DNA of 64,000 nt from Gammaproteobacteria bacterium. GTDB lineage: Bacteria > Pseudomonadota > Gammaproteobacteria > AKS1. Made by a program: the position numbers and the translations under genes. This document shows positions 58,705 through 64,000 of this stretch, piece by piece. Numbering within the stretch: the first letter of the stretch is position 1; each line of letters starts with the position of its first letter. The notes under the pieces were generated by a model that had not been told where the DNA came from, did not search any database, and saw only the letters and a list, made by a program, of their open reading frames with translations. The stretch is taken from assembly GCA_027006175.1 (NCBI GenBank), contig JALTKS010000079.1, positions 81,515 through 145,514 of the forward strand, given 5' to 3'.

Positions 58705-59387
58705 TGATGTATTGGCAGGAAGACGAAGAAGAATCCAAACGCGTTTCCGATGCAATTGTTGATGTTGTGTACGGACTGGATTGCCGTAGTTTGCCTGTTG
58801 ATCATGCTTTTGCTTTATCAGAAGCCATCTTGGAACATTTACCCTGGCTTGTTGAAGAACAGGGCGCAGGTGTTCATCCAATCAGCATTCCAGAGGCCGG
58901 TAATGGCTGGTTGCGACCTGAAGGCGAAGATGAGTTATTACACCTATCAAAACGCACCAAGCTAACACTACGAATACCAAGTGAACGCTTTGACGATGCA
59001 GCCGTACTGTGTGGTAAGCAATTATCGGTTGCCGGCAATGAGATGAAAGTATTAAAAATGCGTGAGCGTTTATTGCAGCCGATGGAAACCGTGTTTTCTC
59101 GCTACAATGTTGTTGCAGAAGGCATGGATGAGACGAGTTTTATGCAAGATGTTATGCAAAACCTGCAAGCAATGGGAATAAAACCGCGTAAAATGCTGCC
59201 AGGGCGTGAACACACCATGCGAACAGACGATGGCATGCTTAAAACGATGACATTGATGATTGCGGATCTTTCTCTGGAAGATTCACTAAAAATTCAGCAA
59301 CAGGGAATTGGCCAGCATCAACACATGGGCTGTGGATTATTCATTCCACAAAAAAGTATTACGGAAGTCCATGAAGTACATGAGTGA
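58704..59387 (+). CDS. Cas6/Cmx6-like RAMP protein, orphan
   Basis: The 227-residue protein resembles the Cas6 family of CRISPR RNA endonucleases, in particular the type I-MYXAN Cmx6 subgroup. The N-terminal pattern CRSLPVDHAFALSEAI holds a candidate catalytic histidine. The C-terminal glycine-rich loop GIGQHQHMGCGLF (residues 201-213) is the RAMP signature. KLTLRIPSERFDDAAVLCGKQLSVAG matches the beta-strand core. No CRISPR array or other cas gene is in the window. It is coupled to the unknown helical gene and followed by a DsrC-like gene, so an RNA-binding role outside immunity is likely. Confidence 0.72.
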   Translation: MMYWQEDEEESKRVSDAIVDVVYGLDCRSLPVDHAFALSEAILEHLPWLVEEQGAGVHPISIPEAGNGWLRPEGEDELLHLSKRTKLTLRIPSERFDDAAVLCGKQLSVAGNEMKVLKMRERLLQPMETVFSRYNVVAEGMDETSFMQDVMQNLQAMGIKPRKMLPGREHTMRTDDGMLKTMTLMIADLSLEDSLKIQQQGIGQHQHMGCGLFIPQKSITEVHEVHE

Positions 59388-59485
59388 TTAATAATATAAA
59401 TTGAGTTTATATCAGCACTTCATGTACAATTCAGCAAATTTTTTAACTATTGATTTGAAATTGAAAAGCGACGAGGAAATTCAAC

Positions 59486-59824
59486 ATGGCTTACGAACTT
59501 AACGGTAAAACAATTGAAGCAACGGAAGAAGGTTACTTACTTGAGATAAACGACTGGTCTGAAGAGCTTGTTCCTGTTATGGCTCAGGCTGATGGTATTG
59601 AATTAACAGATCGTCACATGGATGTTGTGATGTACTTGCGTGATCAACACGTTAACAATGGCGGCAATGAGCCAAATGAACGTACTATCATGAAAGACAT
59701 GGGTAAAAAATGGGGTTCAAAAGTAAGCTCTAAAGATATGTTTATCTTATTCCCTTTTGCACCGTCAAAGCAGGGTCGTAAGTGGGCAGGTCTGCCAAAG
59801 AGTACACGTAAAGGTGGTTACTAA
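59486..59824 (+). CDS. DsrC/TusE-family protein without any cysteine
   Basis: The 112-residue protein aligns with DsrC throughout, including the start YELNGKTIEATEEGYLLEINDWSEEL with its family pattern. The arm reads SKQGRKWAGLPKSTRKGGY: CysB is replaced by Arg and CysA by a Lys/Gly tail. There is no cysteine anywhere in the protein, so it cannot carry sulfur covalently. It could act as an RspA-type regulator, an adaptor or a competitor of DsrC. It has a good ribosome-binding site (GAGGAA) and is followed by a strong terminator. Confidence 0.85.
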   Translation: MAYELNGKTIEATEEGYLLEINDWSEELVPVMAQADGIELTDRHMDVVMYLRDQHVNNGGNEPNERTIMKDMGKKWGSKVSSKDMFILFPFAPSKQGRKWAGLPKSTRKGGY

Positions 59825-59835
59825 AAACGCCTATT

Positions 59836-59888
59836 GATTACGCTGTAATCAAGATGTTTTGAAAAGGCTGTCTTCATGACAGCCTTTT
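59836..59888 (+). terminator. Double hairpin terminator after the cysteine-less DsrC gene
   Basis: A small hairpin (GATTAC-GCT-GTAATC, 59836-59850) is followed by a perfect 11-bp stem AAAAGGCTGTC/GACAGCCTTTT (59862-59872 with 59878-59888). The A-tract and T-tract are part of the stem. Transcripts of the first half of the cluster probably end here. Confidence 0.8.
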
Positions 59889-59916
59889 CTGTCTTAACGC
59901 TAAAAATTGGTGTCAC

Positions 59917-60510
59917 ATGAGCGACTCACCCTACAAACTACGTGAATTAAAACCGCATACGTTTATTTATGAAGTAGAAAATGCCTTGTCAGACGAACTG
60001 TGTGACGACATGGTCGCGCGTTTTGAAGCCAATGAAGAACAACAGCATGATGGACGAATTGGGCAAGGAGTGGATGTTGAACAATCCATTAAACGTTCAA
60101 CGGATTTGCGTATTAGTGGTCGTGAAAACTGGAATGATGTTGATGCAAAATTATTTGAATCACTCAGCAAAGCCTTAAATCAAATTTCTGCCGAGTTTCC
60201 TTTTTTTGCGGTGAATAAATTTCGTGATATGGGTTACCAACTGCAACGTACTAACGAAGGTGAGTTTTATCACTGGCATATTGATGGTGGTCCCGGTGAA
60301 TTCAGTCAACGACAGCTTGTTGCCATTTGGTATTTAAATGACGTTGAAGGTCCCGGTGGTACGACTGATTTTGCTTTACAGGAAATAAGTGTCAAACCAC
60401 AACGCGGTAAGCTGGTTTTATTTCCGCCATTTTGGACACACATTCATCGTAATGCGACATTAGAAAAAGGCGTGAAGTACATCGCAACAACCTGGGTTTG
60501 TTTTTCCTGA
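59917..60510 (+). CDS. Prolyl-4-hydroxylase-like Fe(II)/2-oxoglutarate oxygenase
   Basis: The 197-residue protein has the P4H-type iron site: His121 and Asp123 in FYHWHIDGGPG, a distal His in PFWTHIHRNA (His175 or 177) and the 2-oxoglutarate Lys in KGVKYIATTW (Lys187). The domain is preceded by a short helical region. Bacterial relatives hydroxylate proteins such as EF-Tu or small molecules; the substrate here is unknown. It starts 29 bases after a terminator stem, so it may rely on read-through or a nearby promoter. Confidence 0.8.
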   Translation: MSDSPYKLRELKPHTFIYEVENALSDELCDDMVARFEANEEQQHDGRIGQGVDVEQSIKRSTDLRISGRENWNDVDAKLFESLSKALNQISAEFPFFAVNKFRDMGYQLQRTNEGEFYHWHIDGGPGEFSQRQLVAIWYLNDVEGPGGTTDFALQEISVKPQRGKLVLFPPFWTHIHRNATLEKGVKYIATTWVCFS

Positions 60511-60531
60511 ACAAACAGTGTTAACAAGTCG

Positions 60532-61260
60532 ATGAGTCTGACATTAATTTTAGTCCTGACGCTGGTGTGCGTGTTCACCTACGCATTCGAAATTACGTTT
60601 GGGCTTGCTGGCACGATCATTATGTTATCGATCATGTCGTACTTCATTGATGCAAAAGTATTGGTGATCTATTCCATTCTTCCGCAAATATTGGTTGCTA
60701 CGATTGGTTTATCACGCTCGCCTAAAACAGTTAATTTAAACGTACTTGCCGGTATGGTGGGTGTTGCTGCAACAGGTTCTTTATTAGGATTTTATATCTT
60801 CAATCGAATACCAATAGAAACGTTTCGCATGATGCTGGCGGCTGCGATCTTCTTGTTTGGTTTGTATCTGGTGATTGCGCCGGGGCGATTAAAAATAAAT
60901 ACCTTGCTTGGTCGCGTACTGGATTTTATTGCCGGTATTTCACAAGCCTTGTTTGGTATTAGTGGCCCCATCGCCATGACACGACTTATTTCAACACACA
61001 CAGATAAGCTGGTTATTAGAAATTATGCCTTGGCTTTTTTCCTGTCCATGAATATCTTTCGTGGTATCGGCTATGCGATAAACGGTTCAGTGACCGAACC
61101 TATTATCGAAATGATGCTGATTTCAGCACCTATATTGGCAATTACGCTCTGGTATTCGAATCATTTGCATTTCAAAGTACCGGACGCGCATTTTAAACGG
61201 GTTGTTGCCTGGATTATCTTACTGGGTGGTGTGTCATTATTTTTTGCACAAGCTAACTAA
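60532..61260 (+). CDS. TauE/SafE (TSUP) family permease
   Basis: The 242-residue protein has about eight hydrophobic helices in two repeats, each beginning with the TSUP-type pattern (FGLAGTIIML and FGISGPIAMTRL). The family exports or imports anions of sulfur and carbon such as sulfite, sulfonates or sulfoacetate. Next to a sulfur-oxidation operon, sulfite export is an attractive guess, but it is not shown by the sequence. It lies 21 bases after the P4H-like gene. Confidence 0.8.
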   Translation: MSLTLILVLTLVCVFTYAFEITFGLAGTIIMLSIMSYFIDAKVLVIYSILPQILVATIGLSRSPKTVNLNVLAGMVGVAATGSLLGFYIFNRIPIETFRMMLAAAIFLFGLYLVIAPGRLKINTLLGRVLDFIAGISQALFGISGPIAMTRLISTHTDKLVIRNYALAFFLSMNIFRGIGYAINGSVTEPIIEMMLISAPILAITLWYSNHLHFKVPDAHFKRVVAWIILLGGVSLFFAQAN

Positions 61261-61310
61261 TTGTGCATTTTTGAGTATAATTAACCGAATTGAAACCAAA
61301 GACAGATACC

Positions 61311-61625
61311 ATGACAGATTCATATATTTTTGCTGCAAATTTAGATGATGTAAAACCGGGCAAAATGTTTCGGGTTAAGTTAGAAGGCAAACTACTTTTA
61401 CTCGCAAACGTTGAAGGCACTATTCACGCTTGTGATGAAATGTGTACCCACGAAGAAGTGTCATTGGCACTTGGCGCATTGCAGGGGAATTGCATCAAGT
61501 GTTCACTGCACGGCAGTCGATTCGATTTGCTAACCGGCAAGCCACTGGATGAGCCTGCAGATGAAGATCTACGTATCTATCCGGTAAAAATTGAAGCCAA
61601 TACCATTTTAGTCAATATTAATTAA
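61311..61625 (+). CDS. Rieske-type [2Fe-2S] ferredoxin
   Basis: The ATG at 61311 is preferred over the TTG start of the ORF track. The 104-residue protein has both Rieske ligand motifs, CDEMCTHEEV (a Cys-x-x-Cys-x-His variant of the usual Cys-x-His) and CSLHGSRFD. Small soluble Rieske ferredoxins feed electrons to oxygenases and nitrite reductase. The extra Cys before the His motif should be noted; the likely ligand pair is Cys-Thr-His. It is 30 bases before a TrpD2-like gene. Confidence 0.8.
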   Translation: MTDSYIFAANLDDVKPGKMFRVKLEGKLLLLANVEGTIHACDEMCTHEEVSLALGALQGNCIKCSLHGSRFDLLTGKPLDEPADEDLRIYPVKIEANTILVNIN

Positions 61626-61655
61626 AAGCCACTGTGGTTTTTAACGGAGAGTTTT

Positions 61656-62777
61656 ATGAGTAATGCCGAAGCAGAAGCCAGGGAATTAATGCGTTCAATT
61701 ATTCAACGTGTCGCAACCGGTCCTGAGCTGAGTAAAGACATTGAACAGGAAGAAGCCCGAGCCGGAATGAAAGCGATTTTAGATGGCTACATTGATCCGG
61801 TACAGTCAGCGATTTACCTGATTGGCTTGCGCATGAAGCGCGAGACACCGGAAGAAAATCGCGGCATTCTTGAAGGCATTATCGATTGCATGGATCGTGT
61901 TACCGCCAACGTTGATGAGTTGGTTGATATTGGCGATCCTTACGATGGTTATAACCGTACTTTACCCGCATCACCTTTTTTACCGGCCGTCATGGCAGCG
62001 TGTGGAATACCGGCAGTATCACATGGTATGGAAACAGTGAGTCCTAAATTTGGTGTGACGCATCGTCAAATCATGCGCGCAGCAGGAAAAAATGATTCAC
62101 TTACGCCACAACAAGCAGCAGAACAAATTGAAAACAGCGACATTGGTTGGGCTTACGTGGATCAAAGTCAGTTCTGTAAAAAACTCAATGACCTCACTGA
62201 TTTTCGTACGTTGGTTATTAAGCGCCCACCGATTACCACGGTTGAAACAGAAACCATGCCGATTAAAGCGCGTGGTAAAACCCATCACGTTTGTGGTTAC
62301 GTGCACAAACCTTACCCACCTGTTTACGCTATGTTAGCGGCGCTGTCGGGTTTTGATAGTGCCTTACTGGTACGCGGTATCGAAGGCGGTGTCATTCCAT
62401 CATTGCGCCAAACCGGTAAGTTGTTTAGTTATGAAGGTGAGGTGGTTAAACGAGAAGCCGAGCCCACACCACAAGATTTAGGGTTTGATTATGACTTGCG
62501 TGCAGTGCCGGTACCTGAATCGTGTAAACAGGAAAGTGGCAGCATTGAGGAAGTAACAGGCGACTATAATCGTGATGCCTTTGCAAAAGCGGCGGTGGAA
62601 GCCGGGCTTGCGGCACTCGGTGGTGAGAAAACCATGACTTATGATTCACTTGTTTATGGCGGCGCAAATATTCTTTGGCATCTTGGTAAATACGAAGCAC
62701 TGACGGATGCCGCGGATGCGATACGCTCAGTACTTGATTCAGGCGAAGCGCTTAAACGTTTTAATGCATCGGTGTAG
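61656..62777 (+). CDS. TrpD2/YbiB-like anthranilate phosphoribosyltransferase homologue
   Basis: The 373-residue protein has the TrpD fold pattern. An N-terminal helical domain (AILDGYIDPVQSAIYLIGLRMK) is followed by PASPFLPAVMAACGIPAVSHG and a DFRTLVIKRPP region. The glycine-rich GTGGD motif that binds PRPP in true TrpD reads IGDPYDGYNR here, so normal anthranilate chemistry is doubtful. It resembles TrpD2 proteins such as E. coli YbiB, which was reported to bind nucleic acid. No tryptophan genes are nearby. It is co-directional with the Rieske gene. Confidence 0.72.
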   Translation: MSNAEAEARELMRSIIQRVATGPELSKDIEQEEARAGMKAILDGYIDPVQSAIYLIGLRMKRETPEENRGILEGIIDCMDRVTANVDELVDIGDPYDGYNRTLPASPFLPAVMAACGIPAVSHGMETVSPKFGVTHRQIMRAAGKNDSLTPQQAAEQIENSDIGWAYVDQSQFCKKLNDLTDFRTLVIKRPPITTVETETMPIKARGKTHHVCGYVHKPYPPVYAMLAALSGFDSALLVRGIEGGVIPSLRQTGKLFSYEGEVVKREAEPTPQDLGFDYDLRAVPVPESCKQESGSIEEVTGDYNRDAFAKAAVEAGLAALGGEKTMTYDSLVYGGANILWHLGKYEALTDAADAIRSVLDSGEALKRFNASV

Positions 62778-62838
62778 TTAGTCGTACTATCAGCTACGTC
62801 ACTGACAGCACTCCCTGTTTTTGTAATACGAGGTGGTT

Positions 62839-63510
62839 ATGTTATTGGAAATACCTAATATTTTATCGGCGCAAGAATTAAAGCATGTTCGTGCAGCGTT
62901 AGATCAGGCTCCGTTTATTGATGGCAAACTATCAGCCGGTTCCGCCGCGCAGCGTGTTAAAAACAATGAAGAAGTGGATGTGCGTTCACAGGACGTGCAG
63001 CAACTTAATAATTTGGTCATGTCGCGTCTGGTTGAAAATCCTGTTTATCGTGCCGCTGCATTACCAATGAAAGTCGCCGCACCGTATTACGCACGTTATA
63101 ACACCGGCATGTCTTATGGTGATCATGTTGATGATCCGATCATGCATGCAGATACCCCTTATCGTTCTGATATTTCTATTACGGTTTTCTTAAGTGATAA
63201 AACAGACTATGAAGGCGGGGAGTTGGTGATTAATACGCAGTATGGTGAGCATACAGTTAAGCTATCGGCGGGTGATGCGGTGATGTATCCTTCTTCAAGT
63301 GTGCATCATGTCAATGAGGTAAGCAGTGGTACGCGGTTGGTAGCGGTAACCTGGTTGCAGAGTTTGGTGCGTGAGCCGGCCAGGCGGGAATTGCTTTATG
63401 ATATGTATCAGGTGAAGGAGCAGTTGTTACAGACTACGCCGGATGATGAGAACACCAAGCGGCTTGATCGTAGTTATGTGAATTTGGTTCGGATGTGGGG
63501 GGATGTTTAG
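62839..63510 (+). CDS. PiuC/YbiX-type Fe(II)/2-oxoglutarate hydroxylase
   Basis: The ATG at 62839 has GAGGTG upstream; the ORF track begins at a GTG six bases earlier. The 223-residue protein matches PKHD-type hydroxylases (E. coli YbiX, 225). The iron site is His96 and Asp98 in YGDHVDDP and His156 or 157 in SSSVHHVNE; Arg166 binds 2-oxoglutarate. Family members are often near iron-uptake genes, but none is here. It is the third non-haem iron oxygenase in the cluster and the last plus-strand gene. Confidence 0.88.
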   Translation: MLLEIPNILSAQELKHVRAALDQAPFIDGKLSAGSAAQRVKNNEEVDVRSQDVQQLNNLVMSRLVENPVYRAAALPMKVAAPYYARYNTGMSYGDHVDDPIMHADTPYRSDISITVFLSDKTDYEGGELVINTQYGEHTVKLSAGDAVMYPSSSVHHVNEVSSGTRLVAVTWLQSLVREPARRELLYDMYQVKEQLLQTTPDDENTKRLDRSYVNLVRMWGDV

Positions 63511-63515
63511 TCGTC

Positions 63516-63596
63516 AATACATTTGAATCGTTTTTCTGTCGCTAAGAACTCGCTACGCTCGTTCAAAATGCGACAGAAAAACGATTCAAATGTATT
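63516..63596. repeat. Palindromic repeat element, copy 1
   Basis: Perfectly complementary 27-base arms (63516-63542 and 63570-63596) surround a 27-base loop containing GAACTCGCTACGCTCGTTC. The structure begins six bases after the ybiX-like stop codon. It resembles a REP- or MITE-like mobile hairpin and may also act as a terminator. Confidence 0.85.
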
Positions 63597-63617
63597 TCCT
63601 TAATGCGTTATATATTT

Positions 63618-63687
63618 AATGTATTTGAACCGCTAAGAACTCGCTATGCTCGTTCAAAATGCGACATGAGAGAGGTTCAAATATATT
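63618..63687. repeat. Palindromic repeat element, copy 2 (diverged)
   Basis: The loop is nearly identical to copy 1 (GAACTCGCTATGCTCGTTC), but the arms differ. An outer stem of 14 pairs (63618-63631 with 63674-63687, one G-U) remains. The inner left arm is shorter by about 12 bases. Changes on one arm are matched on the other (GAATC/GATTC becomes GAACC/GGTTC). Confidence 0.8.
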
Positions 63688-63731
63688 GCTTAGGTTTGAT
63701 GGCTAGCTTTCAGTAAGAGGGATTAAAAACC

Positions 63732-64000
63732 TTACTGCATTTCTTCTGATTTTTTGTACCATTCCTGGGCTTTTTCAGCATCTTGTTCAACACCCTGACC
63801 TTGCTCGTACATCATGCCTAAGGTCATGGCGGCGCCGGCCATGCCTTGATTGGCGGCTTTTTCAAACCATTTAGCGGCTTCGGCTTCGTCTTTTTCAATG
63901 CATTCACCCATCATGTACATAAAGCCAAGCCCATGTTGTGCGAAGGCGTAGCCTTGTTCTGCGGATGCGCGCATCCATTTCAGTGCAGTGGCATCGTCTT
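63732..64000 (-). CDS. Sel1-repeat protein, C-terminal part (cut by window edge)
   Basis: The frame is open to base 64000, upstream of the ATG used in the ORF track (DDATALKWM precedes it), so the gene begins outside the window. The visible 89 residues contain two clear Sel1 (TPR-like) repeats: AFAQHGLGFMYMMGE with AAKWFEKAANQG, and AAMTLGMMYEQGQG with AQEWYKKSEEMQ. Sel1 proteins are helical scaffolds for protein-protein contacts, often exported; the N-terminal signal is not visible. The function is unknown. It is convergent with the piuC-like gene across the hairpin repeats. Confidence 0.85.
   Translation of the reverse strand, partial: DDATALKWMRASAEQGYAFAQHGLGFMYMMGECIEKDEAEAAKWFEKAANQGMAGAAMTLGMMYEQGQGVEQDAEKAQEWYKKSEEMQ

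Overview
The window looks like part of the chromosome of a gammaproteobacterial sulfur oxidiser of moderate GC content. The main evidence is a complete reverse-type dissimilatory sulfite reductase operon in the order known from Allochromatium vinosum (dsrABEFHCMKLJOPNR, minus strand, 56369 down to 43639). The DsrEFH and DsrL genes mark it as the oxidative type. The housekeeping genes (rep, acnB, hflD-mnmA-rluE, clpS-clpA-infA-bpt-aat, ftsK-lolA-rarA, serS, cysG, purB) also fit Gammaproteobacteria. I cannot assign a genus. I saw no rRNA, tRNA, insertion sequence, prophage or CRISPR array.

Layout. (1) 1-5.1 kb, plus strand: the end of a nitrogen-assimilation operon. It holds the tail of NirB, NirD, a NasA/NarB-type molybdoenzyme, a fused DmsB-DmsC-like iron-sulfur/membrane subunit and a DsrC-like protein that has lost its C-terminal cysteine. 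(2) 5.2-6.1 kb: a secreted protein with a VPLPA/PEP-CTERM-like sorting signal and four 54-bp Asp/His/Ser repeats. (3) 6.2-25.9 kb: mostly housekeeping genes: rep, an Hpt protein, a secretin-N-domain-like protein, roxA, purB, acnB, hflD-mnmA-rluE, a cold-shock gene and the N-degron cluster clpS-clpA / bpt-aat. (4) 26-28.8 kb: a periplasmic binding protein overlapping a CHASE-domain histidine kinase. (5) 28.9-37.8 kb: trxB, ftsK, lolA, rarA, crcB, a DUF190 gene, serS and cysG. (6) 37.8-43.2 kb, minus strand: a signalling block directly downstream of the dsr genes: NarX-like kinase, NarL-like regulator, rhodanese, Hpt protein and a REC-PAS-GGDEF-EAL protein. (7) 43.2-56.4 kb: the dsr operon. (8) 56.8-63.5 kb, plus strand and divergent from dsrA: an unusual cluster of ten genes. 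It encodes three non-haem iron oxygenases, two unknown proteins, a Cas6-like protein, a cysteine-free DsrC homologue, a TauE/SafE-type permease, a Rieske ferredoxin and a TrpD2-like protein. (9) Two related hairpin repeats and a partial Sel1-repeat gene end the window.

How it fits together. DsrEFH and DsrC relay sulfur to DsrAB, which oxidises it to sulfite. DsrL supplies the NAD(P)H-linked step, and DsrMKJOP connects the DsrC trisulfide/thiol cycle to the membrane. CysG makes the sirohaem needed by both DsrAB and NirB, and DsrN should amidate it for DsrAB. The NarXL-like pair at the operon end suggests that respiratory state is sensed alongside sulfur oxidation.

The most promising undescribed material is the plus-strand cluster at 56.8-63.5 kb, particularly the orphan Cas6-like gene next to a cysteine-less DsrC homologue. 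A second theme is the set of three DsrC paralogues in one window, carrying two, one and zero of the redox cysteines.
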